Of a stretch of 64,000 nucleotides of DNA, positions 23,080 through 35,530 are shown piece by piece. Each line of letters starts with the position of its first letter. The first letter of the stretch is position 1. The notes beneath the pieces were generated by a model. The model saw only the letters and a list, made by a program, of their open reading frames with translations. It did no database searches and was not told the DNA's origin. Source of the DNA: Mycteria americana (Eukaryota > Chordata > Aves > Ciconiiformes > Ciconiidae); contig NC_134367.1 in the NCBI RefSeq assembly GCF_035582795.1, positions 111,896,062 to 111,960,061 of the forward strand. Reading direction: 5' to 3'. The translations under genes were made by a program, and so were the position numbers.

Positions 23080-26000
23080 GTAAATAATTTGTTCTATAAA
23101 ATGATGGGCTTGGGTGCACGTCTTCACTGTTTTTATGCTTGTGTACCTCCATCAGCTTCCATAGTTTGGGTTTTTATCTGTGCGGTGGTATTGGTAGAAG
23201 CTGGAGTAACCTTTTAGGAAAAAGAGAATATCGCCTTTTTTTTTTTTTTTTTTTTTTTTTAAAGGACACGTTCCTGATTTATTCAATGGAGGCAGATGTG
23301 TTATTGTCAGTAATTATAAGTGTGCAGTATCGTGGAAGTGGATCTCATCATTCCATGTAAACCTCAAGTCTGTAGTAAGAAAGAGGGAAAGGTTTATGCT
23401 TCACATAGAGCAGCTGGGCAATGATGGGACGGGAAGCAAACGCCAGTAGGTAAAATGATTTGCCCCCCCCCCCCCCAGTATCACACAGTTAATAGAAAAG
23501 GTGGTATTGTAACTGTTGGGTCTTGGCTTTCTAGCATTATTTAAGAAATGGTAGGTATGATACCTAACTAGAAGGTACTGTGGTCAAACTTGCTGTAGGA
23601 AGGTGACTGTGCTTTTGCAAAGGCTAATTTCTGTTACCTCTTTTATGGGTTTGTGCGTTGAGATTGTGCGTTCATGGCAACAACTGCACTGACAAAAAAT
23701 GCCTCCCACTTTATTCCCGTTTCTCTCTGGTGGTGGTACCTCACTAAAAAACTTGCAGCAATAAAACCAGCTAAGTTTATAGTCGTGCCTGTGGAAGTTG
23801 TTAATTTTCCACTAAGTAAAATAGTTGATTTACCTTAATTTAATGGAGAAAATACAGCTTTTTGGAGAAGGAAAATATAAATACGTGGTTTTAAAATTAC
23901 AGTTTTTACTCACGTTACCAGATTGATAGCCCTGTATAGTACTTTTCTAAAGGCATAAAAATTCTTGAGGAATACAATATTCTGCTTCAAGTTCTGTAGA
24001 GCGAAGGCATTTGATCCTTTGCTTGGATATGCATTATGTGTATTTGAGACTTTGGGAATCTGTGTAAGACAAGGGCATCTATTAAAGCATTTCACCTAAA
24101 GTATCTGTAAAATTGGTACTTTTAAGAAGGGGGTAAGTGTGTAGTATTAACAAATGGATTGGCCTAGTCTTGTAGTATCCGACCTGTCTGGACTAACTAC
24201 CTCTTTAAGATGTCCAGAAAAGATTTAATCTTCTTAAGTCTTGGTTTCAGATATGCTAGTACTAAGTTGACATATCCACTCCCAGGTTCTGACAGCTAGA
24301 TGTGTGTACAGGTGCAGGTATATTCAAAACTATTAAAAAAAAAAAGTAATAGAAAAAAACCTCCTGAGGATATTTTTTCTCCTCATTTTTAACTAGTTGT
24401 AAATTATATTTAATCTGACCTGTTGTTTAGGTAATGATGATGTTTATTTTATTTTATTTTTTTACAGTTTGATATTTGATATTTGAATTCTGATTGATAT
24501 TTCAGTGACAGAAATAACAGACCGACAGAAAAACTGAGGCAGGAGCAAATGAAAAGGGAATATTATCCTGAGTGTACATATGAACTAGGTTGGTTTTGGT
24601 ATTAAAACAGCGTTTGAAAGCATCCTACATCAACATGCTAATGCGGCAGTTGTGAGAGTATGAATTATTGCATGGCTACTGGCAGATGAGAGCTCGTATT
24701 TTCGCTAATGATGCTGCGTGGAAATACTGGTCCCTTTTGCGTGCAGACTGGGTCTCGCTTAGGCGATGAGGTCTCTCAAACCTCGAGCGATTGTGCCTTT
24801 TGATTTCTATTGATGCGCGCCGTGGGAGGAGCAGCACAAACGCTGCTGTGGTCGGATTCAGAAATGATGTCGTGTTAACACCATCTCTGTTTTTCCCCTT
24901 CTTTTGCTTTGGAAGAAGCTGTGGTTGGCTCGGACCTGTGGCTAATGCCATATGGTTCCTCCTGAGTTGGCTGAGCCCTCCCTTTTACATGCTGCTTGTT
25001 ACCTGGGTATCTCACGCTCTGCTCGAAGAGGATGCCGGTGGCTGCCAAGCAATGGGCAGCGGGAGAGCAGAGGAGATGCAGCGTCGGCAGACGGGCTAAC
25101 GCGAGGCAGGGAGCCAAGCCAGAATTAATGGTGAGGGCAGAGAAACGACAGAGAGAGGGAAGATGAGGGGAGGCAGTAAGGGAGGGGTTGGGGCGACTGG
25201 AAAATGGACAGGGAGGGCAGAGGAGCTGATGGAGAGATGTAGGAGAACCAGTGGGCAGAAGATTCTTCAGGTCTTCCAAATCTGTAGATACGGGTGTCTT
25301 GCACTCCAGGCTTCAAGGATTTGCACTGTACTGCTGTGGCCCGTGTGTTTTCCCAAGGCTTATGGGACTGGCTGTTCGGGTAGCTGTTAGTATTCTTTGC
25401 TATTTAATGTAGGTTTGCTTCTGCAAAATCAAGGCAGCAATTTAGGCAGGCAATTTTAAAGAACATTATAAGTCTTCCAAAGTCTTTAATTCCCTGCAGT
25501 TCATTCACCTTAAGATTTGATGTGCACAGTTAACTTCAGATTTATATTATTTGAAAGTAACAACTGTTTTTTGTGGCATTCTACAGCTTTACATTATTTT
25601 CTACCAGTAGCTTAAACTTTTGACATTTGAATAATTCCTCTGGCTGAGATCTGCAAAACCATTTTTATCCTTGAAATGTTCATGCGTTTGAAAACACATT
25701 TTGGTAGTAATACTTCCTGGTCAAATTTTAAACCTCTCTATCAAGTTTTCTGTACACGGTTAAGAGTTTAAAAGTAGAGTTGTGCCAAGGCATGCCAAAA
25801 ATCTGGAGGCAGTCAGACTAATAGAAATATGTAAAAATTCATAATACGTTTACTGCAGGGAGAAAAATAGGCCGAGGCTTTTGCTTTCAAAAAGCCTTTG
25901 TCCGAGGCTTCTCAAAAAAAAAAAAAAAAAGAGGAAAGGTTGCCTACAGTTATATTGTGACTCCGTTTATAGACATTGAAATATCTTAGTATCCGCTGGA

Positions 26001-29000
26001 TTCTACTAAAGTGCTGGAAGAGTGCACTACTCTACTTGGAAGAGTGCTGGCCAAGTGAAGTCGATGTGAGCTGCGACATACCCCAGATTTTTAAAAGCTG
26101 CCTATGCTTATTCAGTTATATAAATGGAGAGTTTGGAGCCGGAGTGTTAGTATTATTAAAAAAAAAAAAAAAAAGTTAAAAAGCTGTAGACTTTGAAGAG
26201 TTGATCCAATGAAATTTCTGCAAATTGAGTCTACATTTGTGAAATCGGGGCGCTGTCTAAGGAAATGTAGAACATTTTATGATTTCAGCACAGTACTGGG
26301 GCCAGGCTTTGCGCTGGAGAAGCTGCATGCGCCTGCGTTGTCCAGGGAGCTGGGGAGAGATTAGACTTCGAAACGCTGTGTTTTAATCTCTTGCTGTGTA
26401 AATTTGTGCCCTGCGATGTTTCCTGCTAGGACACCTCCATCCTCGAGCTGTTGTGTAAAGCAACAGTTCTTCAGCTGACTATTTCTCCTTTTCTTCTCCA
26501 TCATGGAGCCGCACTGAGGAAGCAGTGATTAAGCAACACAGAGAAATGGAGCCAGGGGAGCCTGTGGCTGCTGGCAGCCTTTAGCATCTGAGCATGGACG
26601 CAAGTGTGGGAGGTGATGTGGCTCCCAGCAACCTTCAGCTGCCACTTTTTTGTTTTCTAAACTGCCTAGGTGGAAACTCCAAGCCATGACTTTGTTAGGT
26701 GGGCTCCATCCCTGCCCAGCCTCCCCACTCCCCTGTTTCCTATGCATTTCTCCCAGAAAGCTGGATAAATGCACCCATTTAGACATAGCTGCAGGAGCTG
26801 TTAACTTCTAACAATCCTAATGTAAATCCATTCTTAGTAATTGTTGATGTTTTCGTTTTCAAAATAAGACTTTTAGAACTGGACCTATTTTGGCAAAAAT
26901 AGAATTACTACTTAACTAAAATAACCAGCACATTTTTTTGGCCTAAATTGCTTGGCTTCATGAACCTTTCTCAGATCAAGGCTGCTTGAATGCTGCTCAT
27001 ACAGGTTAATAAGGGATAAATAGTGTGAGTAAATGCAGCAAAGTTAGATTATTAATTGTTTGTGAAGTGCTATATGAATGCTAAATGATGGTTTGAGTCT
27101 AGTTTCATAGTTTTACTGATTTGTTTGTTTGTTTTGGCTTTTTTCTTGTTATTCTTCAGAGAAAGAGAGCAAGAACTTGGAACATTTTTAGGAAATAAGA
27201 GCCAAATTTTCAGATGTAAGACAGGAAAGACATAGGTCTCTGAATTCACAAAAGTCTTAACAAGTTGCCTAGACGCCTAAACCCCAGGGCTTCTGTCTCC
27301 TAAGTGAGCTAGTAAGAGCTCAGTTATCTCCCCAAATTATCTGGCTGCCCTTCAGGAGTGATTAGATTCCACCAGGCCAGATGGTCATGTCTCCACGATG
27401 CCTGATGGGCCACATTTTGGATAGCTGGGCTCGCATCTGAATATGTCGTCTTAGCTTCCACTGGGCAACTGTGCAGATCTGCACCACGCCTACTTCATCC
27501 AACTTGTCTTTCCACACCACTACCTTTTCTCTTTTCTGGCCGACATCTTGCTTATTCAGCATTACAGGTTTTTTTGCAAAAGAATCTTGTACATGCAGCC
27601 TCTCTTTCTTCTTCTAACTCCAGGTAATACAAGGCCTGGGAAACAATAGTTTCATGGAGTAGACATGACAAGGACTGGCCAGTTTTAGGTGAAAACTAAG
27701 GCAATGCTCACCGTCTTCCAAAGTGTTGCTTGATTGCTTTGTTGTCTGACAGCTGATGGGAAGAAGTTGCTCCGTGCTCCTACCACAGCCTAGCAGTGGG
27801 CAGAGGAACTTCTCCGCAAGTGAAGTGGTGAGTACCTCGTTCTGACATTGACGTTGGTCCAGGAGACGGATGGGCTGGGGGGAACCCTGTGGTTTGGGAG
27901 TAGGCAGAAGGGGTCCAGTGGAGGCTGCTCCAGAGGACCCAGGGCAGTAGCCTTACCCAGATCCCCAAACTATCATCTCTGCCTTTGCAGGTTACCACCT
28001 AGGGGAGAGAAAGGACCCCAGAACTCATCAGATCGCAACACCGAAACCACCTCATGGGTGTGGGTTAGCTGGAATATAAGCCCAGGGATTTTTTTTCAGT
28101 GCTATATGGTACTGAACCACAACTGTGCCATGTCTAACACAGGAGCCTTTAGCAGCAGACCAAGGGGAATGGCCCATTTATGCCTGGGCTCAAGTCGACA
28201 TCCGCCATCTGACACTTACCACACCTGTCCAGGAAAATTCCAAGCAGTGCTTATTTCTGGATTCCCTTTCTCAGAAGACAAAATAATTTTCCCGACAATT
28301 CCCGTTGCTACTCGTTTCTCCATAGGCCTCCCTCGCACAACAGGAAGATGCTGAATTTGATCTCCAAAAGCCCTTAGATATACGCCCTTTTCCTACTACC
28401 ACAAATGGACTCCAAACAAGATGCTGCTGCTCTTGGACAAACCCTTTCTCCTCAGATCCTTGGTCAACCATAGCCCCAGAGGCAGAGCGTGCCGCTTTCC
28501 TGGCCAGGGCGTGATGTGCCGTCTTAGCGTTGCAACTGCTGCTATGAAGGACCCTTCACTTGTGGCTGACGTTGTGCAGTCTGCACATCCCAGCCCAGCA
28601 AACAGCACAAAGACCAGGTCAAGTAAGTGTGTTGCCAAGCTGCGTCCCAGCACCACCACTGGAGAGTGGAGCAGGTCCTGGGAGCCAGGAGGAGCACAGC
28701 TTGGGTGGGTTGTGGCACCACAGATGGGATGACAGCTCACAGTTCGGCTGTGGAATGGGGTGCTGCTTCTGGTCTCCTTCACCGCTGGTGTTGCTCTCAC
28801 CACAGTTGTTGCTGGGATGATGGCAGATTCAAGGATGGAGAGGCCCACCCCAACAGGGGGTTCGTTCCACCACGTCCAGGCAGTCTGGAAGAGGGACCGT
28901 GGACCAAGAGAGTGTTAGCGCAGGAGAAATGGGCTTGGACACAGCAAGAGATGACCAGCAGCGGATTGTGGACAAGGCCCGCATCGCAGAGGTACACACA

Positions 29001-32000
29001 TCTGCCTGTCACTGTGGACGTGAGTGACGAAGCGCCATCTCCTCCTCACACTTGTTTAGTCCTCCTCCAACTTCCTTCTCAAGGAGCTGGCAGGTGGTTG
29101 TAATATTTGTTTCTGACTTTGTTCCCCCCTCTATTTCAGTAATAAAGTCCCTAATGTTACAGTTTTACCTGTCTCTGTGTATTGTATTGTTGTCCTGAGA
29201 CTTCAGCCACATGCTGCACGCCCCTGGCATTGCACTCCTTTGCCTGAGACCTTTACGAGCTTGCAAGCTGGGTATCTTTGTGCTTTAGTGCCTTGAAGGA
29301 CCCTGTCCTGTAGTGTGCTCCGAGGTGCGAGTAATGTCTCGCACACACCGGTAGCACTGATTTAGCACAAATCGCAGTCCGTACCTCCTCCTCCACCCCC
29401 ATACCAGCCTTGCCATATAGCTGCGTGGGTGACTCTGAGCCGGATTCATGCGCGAGTGAACTAAGCAGTAGGCTTTTACATTAAAAGTAGCTGACAGTAC
29501 TGCTGCTTTTGGTCCTAGGCCATGGTTTGAGTGGTGGTTGTCATTTTTTTAACTGTGCGTGGGTTTTGGAGCGTTGTACCTTGACTGGTGCGGCAGGTAG
29601 GTTGCAAAGTCTGCAAGGAGGGGTGAGGTTTTTCCATCTGATCTCTCCAGCCTGTCCTGCTCGGTTAGGTTTCCATTCCTCTGTGCTGGCTTTGGTGGTG
29701 GCCATTGCTGGGCACCTACTTCTCCCCACTCACCTTAAAGGTGCTATCATACTGGACGTATTTAGGGGAGCTTCATTCCCCAGACTCAGGACCTACACAT
29801 TTTTTGTTGCAGTCGTCCCTACCAGTCCCTTTTATGGATCTGCCCTTACGTTTACGAGTGCAAGTTGTATTACCTCTTCTTACAATTTCTCTAACCAGTT
29901 TCTTATGAGCATGTATTAGAGCCGTGCTTTGGTAGAAGGAAGCAGCTAGTCCCATTTGGGGAATGGTTGCTGGCTCTCCATCACGATACATGTTTCTTTA
30001 AAGACGCCTGGGAGACTTCATGGCCAGTGGCTGATACTCTTCCATGGTGCAGGACTCTAGCTGGTGTGTATATAGCATTATTTTCTGAAATCCAGTTCAG
30101 GTTTTCTTTGAACATTACAAGTAGTTATGTAAAAAAGCAGCATTTCGGATAAGGATGGAATGCGATGTACTGCTGGAAGCAAGCCTGCAGGGGATGCTTG
30201 TAACTCAGCCACGTACAGAGTCCAGACGGCGAAGGACTGCACTTGTCCAGGGGCGTGCGCCTTGTCCGAAGCGGTGGCTGTCAATGCTGCTGTGTTCCTG
30301 CGCGCGTGCCTTTGGGGTCGACCGAACAGGGAGGGGAACACTTGCAGTCAGCAAACAGCTTTTTAAGCTACTGGTTATTGCTGTTGTTATTAAACATGGA
30401 AAAAAGGGGGGAGGAAAAGCGTTGGAGACCTCCCCCATGTGGAGTTTAGGGGCTGATAATTCAAAGGACGCTTCCTATTCCTTTCTCCCCTTCCCTCACC
30501 TTTTCTTTCAGGCAGTCAAGTTATAACTGTGCTGTTGGGTATATCAGCAAGGAAGAGGGAGGGAATTCTTAATTATACTAATTATATAATGAGTCAAAAG
30601 GAAAACAAAGTGTTAAATGCTTTAGTGAGTATGATTAAGACAAGCATGAATTTCACGCTCTTTAAGCCTTGATTTTTGGGGACCCATTGGCTTTATGCTG
30701 GACTTGGAATGAAATCTGGAGGACGGTTTATTGAATTAGACTTTGTTCTGGTGGAGTCAGAGACATCTGTGCTTGACAGAACTCTGCCCATCAAACTGCT
30801 CAAACATAAATTATCCCCTAAAATCAGAACTGGCTTGGGCAGGCTGTGCAGCAGGTTGCAGGGAAAACCTGCAGCACCGACCAGAGGATGCACCCAGCCC
30901 AAGGCTCCCAGGAGCAACGGAGACGTAGCTTTTTAAATTTATTTTTGCCTTACGAAATGCCCGTGAGCCTGTGGATGTGGCGTGTTATAGCGATTTTTCC
31001 CACAGGATGGATAAAGCTCAGTGTATGTTAGTTAACTCCATCTTCAGCATTTCCTTCATTCTGATACAAAATTGATTCCTGCCACTGGAGAAAGTGAGTG
31101 CATGAAGAATGGGACATTTTTGCCTGAACTTTGAGATGCTGTTCAGTATAATGGATGAAACCCAAATACACACTGCCAGGCTTGCCTTTGACAAAATATG
31201 GCCAGTCCTTTCTCTGCCTTTATTTTGCCTGCAGCCAAATAGTAGTTAGTTGTCTATGCTGATGCTTAAAATCCTGGAGAGGAGGGGAAACGGAGAATTA
31301 CTGCTTTTTGCCTTGAAGAATTTGGAGAGGCAGCTGCGACATAAATTATTCTTTTCATTATATTATATTGTACTGCTTTTATGCACATAGTGAGCCTGCT
31401 GACCTCGGTTTCTTTGGAAAGGGGGCTTTCCACCCCGGTGTTCCTGAGTGCCAGGAGGATGAGAAATGCTTTCCCTTACCATTGGCACATATAAAAAATG
31501 CTAAAGCAAGTGATCCCTAGGACCTAAGGCTGGATTAAAGTAATTTGGGATATGCTACGGTACATGGGCAGTCCCTCAGGACTCTGCTTTATAACATGAC
31601 AGTTACTTTAGTAATACTTTTGTTTGGAAGAAATGGGGTATGTTCTTTTCCCATAACAAACCAAGCTAGAAAGGGAGGCCGGGTAGCCCTTATCCTGGCA
31701 GCTGGGCTATATTCTGTTTGAGCAGCACTCTGAGCTGCACCTTTATCTTCCTGCCACAGACATACTGTAAGAAATGACGTTACACAAGATAGCTGTAGTA
31801 CTCGAAATAAACATTCCAGTAAAATTCCTACAGCAGAGAGCTCTGGAAGGGGGGGTTGTTGGACACAGGGAGGCATCTCTGCCTTGGCTCAGCTGGGGTC
31901 TTCCAACTTTTCCTACAAGAGTAAGAAAGAGTATTTTTAAGTGAAAATGGAGATTCTTCCCTAATAGTCTGAATTTAGCAACCAATCCCTAAGTTTTTAA

Positions 32001-32954
32001 TAGTCTTCTCTTAATCAGAAGCTGGGAGGATCTGGTAGATCTTGTGCAAATTAATTTGTAAAACTGCAATGATTGTGAAAAGCATGCTGAAGCAGAGGAA
32101 AAAATTAGTAAGGGGCCATCTTATACCCAAGTAGCAAAAGATTATAGATAGAATAATCTTGTATCGTAACAGTTATGCATTAATAAAAGATACAGCTGTG
32201 CTTTCTTGCTAGCAGATTCACCTTGCACTGTACACAAAGAAAAGATAATTAACTGACGGTGTGGGTTTTGTTTTGTTTTTTTTTTTTTCCTTTTCCAAGG
32301 TTCAGATCATCCACACAGCCTGTCTTACAAACTGGAACTCGGATCAGACCAGGAAATCCCGTCTGACTGGTATCCGTTTGCTACTGTCCAGTTTGTCATT
32401 CATGATACCTGCGCCTCAGGAACAGAAGTCAAGTCACTGGGCATAGAGAGCGATGTGCAGCCCCAGAAACACGTGGTTCAGAAAGCTTTTTACAGTTGCC
32501 AGGTATTTTCAGGGCTATGTTTTCAGTGTTTTCCTCCTCTTCTTCCTCCCCACTCCACCATACAGTATTTGCAAGGCGAATGTGATTTGTATTCTAAACA
32601 TATCTTGCATGCACTTTTGAGAATGACTTTGAGCAAAAGAATCATTAAAAAATAATTCCTTGTCTGATCAAAGATGATGCTGAAAAACAGAACTGCAAAT
32701 GCAGCGTTGTTTTTCCTCAGTTGAGCTATATTTGGGAGTAGTGGTTTTGAAATCTGTTGGGTCTGGAAATGTTTTGATTCTGTGTCAAAGCTTTTATTCG
32801 GGCCATTGCTGCAGTTCACACTTTCAGTGCCCAATTACTTGTTAATTCTACCTGGTTTTTTTTTGTTTTCTAACCACAGGTTGAAATTGAAAAGAAGTGG
32901 ATTAGGCTTGATGGAGAAGATCCAGATAAGGCTGGCAACTGCCTAATGCAGTAA
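21135..32954 (+). CDS. STON1: Stonin-1, endocytic adaptor (three coding exons, 740 aa)
   Basis: The coding sequence joins 21135-23079, 32300-32502 and 32880-32954. Stonins are membrane-trafficking adaptors related to the mu subunits of clathrin adaptor complexes; stonin-1 has been linked to cargo internalisation at the plasma membrane. The protein begins MCSTNPANWVTFDDE, as in other vertebrates (MCSTNP, WVTFDD). Residues 1 to about 275 are a serine/proline-rich, probably disordered region with conserved patches such as FSSPFWKEG. The stonin homology domain starts near residue 276 (GWPFMLRIPEKKNMMSSRQW) and the mu-homology domain runs from about residue 420 (IVDNFWGKV) to the C-terminus (EIEKKWIRLDGEDPDK). 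The length is close to the human protein (735 aa as I recall). No frameshift or premature stop is seen. Identification is by recognised sequence and by neighbours. Confidence 0.97.
27190..27310. repeat. Decayed palindromic interspersed repeat fragment
   Basis: The sequence contains GCCAAATTTTCAGA and, about 70 bases later, GCCTAGACGCCTAAAC. It resembles an ancient MITE-like palindrome that recurs in reptile and bird genomes, with ends like AAATTTTCAGAGG and a core like TAGGCGCCTAA. The resemblance is from memory of the motif; I cannot name the family. Confidence 0.35.
27780..29165. other. GC-rich segment of unknown origin in STON1 intron 2
   Basis: This block is clearly richer in G and C than the intron around it, carries several overlapping medium-length open frames on both strands, and ends with an AATAAA at 29142-29147 followed by GT-rich sequence. 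I could not match any frame to a known protein. It could be an old retro-element or LTR-element remnant, a retrocopy, or an exon of an unannotated transcript. No terminal repeats or target-site duplication were identified, so it is left unassigned. Confidence 0.25.
32300..32502 (+). CDS. STON1: STON1 coding exon 3
   Basis: The acceptor CCTTTTCCAAG ends at 32299 and the donor GTATTT begins at 32503. The 203-base exon enters in phase 1 and leaves in phase 0, adding residues SDHPHSLSYKLELGSDQEIP through HVVQKAFYSCQ. These match the conserved end of the mu-homology domain (human ...LELGSDQEIPSDWYPFATVQF). The exon 3 end in phase 0 is the point used for the mammalian STON1-GTF2A1L fusion. Confidence 0.95.
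32880..32954 (+). CDS. STON1: STON1 last coding exon
   Basis: The acceptor TTCTAACCACAG ends at 32879. The exon encodes VEIEKKWIRLDGEDPDKAG and NCLMQ, then TAA at 32952-32954. This is the terminal beta-strand segment of the mu-homology domain and closely matches the mammalian C-terminus. Intron 3 is short (32503-32879) and looks ordinary. Confidence 0.95.
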   Translation, partial: VEIEKKWIRLDGEDPDKAGNCLMQ

Positions 32955-33052
32955 AAGAGGACAGGAGGCACCGTCATAGGATATTAGTAGGAATCAATTT
33001 ACATAGGAAATTCTATTGTTAGAAGAAGCGCAGTGACCTAGTTTAGAATAAA
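32955..33052 (+). terminator. STON1: STON1 3' UTR and first poly(A) signal
   Basis: The first AATAAA after the stop is at 33047-33052, 93 bases downstream. It is followed by a T-rich stretch at 33067-33080. A second candidate, AATAAA at 33337-33342, would give a longer 3' UTR. Which one is used cannot be decided here, and a skipped signal is also implied if the known read-through into GTF2A1L occurs. Confidence 0.5.
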
Positions 33053-33084
33053 CGCGGTCATTGAATTTTTCTTTTTTTTTAGTG

Positions 33085-33200
33085 CTTTTGGGTTTGATTC
33101 TGCAAATCAGTACTGGTTTGACTGGCCTGCATTCAAGTAAACTTCCTGTCATGGGAATAGTGGTATGAGTAAGATCTCCTTGTAAAGAGTTGCAGGATGT
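33085..33200. repeat. Decayed ancient interspersed repeat
   Basis: The order of motifs (GGTTTGATTCTGCAAATCAGT, TCAAGTAAACTTCC, CATGGGAATAGTGGTATGAG, GAGTTGCAGGAT, each shown in part) resembles an old amniote repeat with the core CCCATTGACTTCAATGGG flanked by ACTCATGTGAGTAA and ending GTTTGCAGGAT. The copy is heavily diverged. The family name is not known to me. Confidence 0.4.
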
Positions 33201-33723
33201 GAGCACTTAATCGACTGATTGTAATATATTATTTTCCTGTTGCGTATCTATGACTTGGGAATGATCTCATACTCCATATTGAAACCTAATGGTACTGCTC
33301 AAAGAGTTCATGTCACTTGGACATATAATATTCAGCAATAAAATCTGCTAGAGCGCTTATGTGCAGACCAGCATCTGTGTAAGGTCCAGCAGGAGCAATT
33401 ACATTTTTTAGTGGTGTTTGAAAACCGAAGTCCCCCATGTTTCTGCTCCCCTCGATATATGTGAACAGAACAAATCGTAATATTATTCTCGACAAGAGCC
33501 CCAACTAATGAGTTGGAAACTGGGTGATTTCATTGGTAAAATGGGAAAAGTTCCTCCACAATAATATTCTTCATTTTTCTGTGGCTGTGAGCATTTCCTC
33601 CCCAGCACTTTATAGGTTCACTCAAAGTAATCTCTTGGGCAAAAAACCATATGGCAGATGTGATTGAAGTTTCTGTGCCAGCATTAGACAAATCTTTTTC
33701 ACTGCTGCAGCAAGTGAGACAAG

Positions 33724-33800
33724 GGGCAGATCCTCAGCAAGCGTAAATCAGTCCAGGCCCATTTCATTTGATGAAGCTTTGAGAATTTACACCAGCGGAG
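33724..33800. repeat. Decayed palindromic repeat (CAGATCCTCAGC...TTTACACCAGC)
   Basis: The left end CAGATCCTCAGCAAGCGTAA and the right end ATTTACACCAGCGGAGGG are imperfect reverse complements. They match the ends of a palindromic element I know from reptile and bird sequences (GATCCTCAGCTGGTGTAAAT). It is an old non-autonomous element, probably DNA-transposon derived. Confidence 0.45.
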
Positions 33801-35477
33801 GGTTTTCCCCACAAAGTGAAGAGATGGCTGGTTGCTGCCGTTTGCTGTGGGTCTCCTTTAGGATGCAAGTGCCAGATGTTGGTTTGGAAACTGCAGGAGC
33901 TGTTGCTTTGCGTAACTTTTAAGACAGAGAGCATGTCTTCCCATGTATGGAAGAGAGATGTTTTCATGCTGCTGGCTCTAAAGGCGTTTTCTGTGGGCAG
34001 GCAATGCAGGAATGGACTATCGCAAGAGAAGCGAAGCTGTGATGCTTCAGCAGGCAGCTTGAGCTGCTAACCCCGTATCAAGGTGTTAACTGTGTTTTGA
34101 ACAAATTATTGGCATTTAGGGAAAAGTTTTAATGCTTCCCCCCAGGCATTATCCCCTTTGCCATTTTCTGCAGGCTGTAACTCAGGTCTGAAAAAATCTG
34201 ATAAATTAAAAACATGCTCCTGATACTTTTTTTTTTTTCCCCCCTTGCTGCAGTTTTCCTAAAATTATCCTTACTTCAAACTGAAATTAGTGGAGAACAA
34301 AAATATAGTAATGCACTAAGTCTCACTTTATATTTTGTCACAGCTTGTAACTGTTTATATGAACACTGTGTAAAAACACAGATAAATGTTATTCCCCAAA
34401 AGTAGAAATATGTGGGATATGCACTGAGAAAATTACCAGTCTGAGGAAACAGAAGGCCATAATATGAACCTAGTTCATCACAATAAACTTTTCCCCCCAT
34501 TTGGAAGCTGAGAATGAAATGGGTAATAGATTCTATAGTAAGTCCTGAGGGCAGGTTTTTTATGGGTATTACGCTGCCAAAGCCCCAAATAGACTATTAT
34601 GGCATTTTGGCTTCTCTATATATCCCTTTTTATTAGCAGATTATGTTATTATAAATCTAAGCAAGCGTTTGAGTGTAGTAGTGATCCAAATATGTCTCAG
34701 CTGTTGCATCCTCCATCCGTGTTTTGACTTGAGAAGCCATTAGCACCTTCACGTCATGTTTGGTTTGTTTTATTCATATTTAATTTTGGTTTATGTACTT
34801 CTCAGCTGAACTAAGGGACACAGCGTGCGCTAGGGCAAAGTGTGTATACTTAGCATCACGGCAGAGCTCTGCAGTTCGCTGAAGGCCATGGTTATACTAA
34901 AGCTACAGTACCTATTAACCTCTTTGCTTGGTAAGGTAGAGGAAGCAAAATATGTGTTGCAGATACTTGCACTAACCTTTCTCTGAGGCTGACTTGTTTT
35001 GATTGGCGTTAATACAGCTAATTCAGTAAATCTGTTAGCAGTGCTTATTGTCCAAAGCCTGTCTTGCTGAGCTGGCCCCTAGTTTTCTGTTTTTAAGAAG
35101 GAGGGAGAGCTGGGCTGTTCTGGTACTCTTTCACCTTAGGATCGCAGCACTCATCTCCTGGGCATTCGGTATGTGGTGGTGTTACGGGTCCTGCAGAAGC
35201 AACGGCTGCTCTTCTTCTGTCAGGTGTCTGCTGTATCTCAGGATATGTTTAAGAAGCCCATGTAGCATTGACCCTTCAAGATGTGAGCTATTGTTTTGAA
35301 TGGCCTAAGTGATGAACAGCCACATTACAAGTCATCTTTCCTGCTAGTGAGCCTGTATTGTATCTGGTACCGTGCAAATGATCATTCAGCCTTACTGAAC
35401 TTGTTAACATAAAAAGGTCAAGCTACAGCTTTATCTGTGTTGCAGACTCTTGGATTTCCATCTGAGGGCTGCAAGAC

Positions 35478-35530
35478 TCGCCATTAACTTAAATCGGAAT
35501 GGGATCAGGATCACAGGGAATTAATTCCAC
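35478..35530. repeat. Decayed ancient repeat fragment
   Basis: CCATTAACTTAAATCGGAAT followed by GGGATCAGGAT resembles the CCATTGACTTCAATGGGA-GGGATCAGG core seen in related old repeats in this interval. It is short and diverged. Confidence 0.3.

Larger units (their letters stand above)
23080..32299 (+). other. STON1: STON1 intron 2
   Basis: A 9.2-kb phase-1 intron. Visible contents are a T25 run (23236-23260), a C14 run (23463-23476), A-rich runs near 24335, 25914 and 26158, a decayed palindromic repeat near 27190-27310, and a more GC-rich segment at about 27.78-29.16 kb (listed separately). No other exon is supported. Confidence 0.7.

Noticed and set aside
27362-28848. Open frames suggesting an endogenous retroviral envelope or other protein
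   Set aside because: No family motif could be recognised and no terminal repeats were found, so the segment is only described as being of unknown origin.
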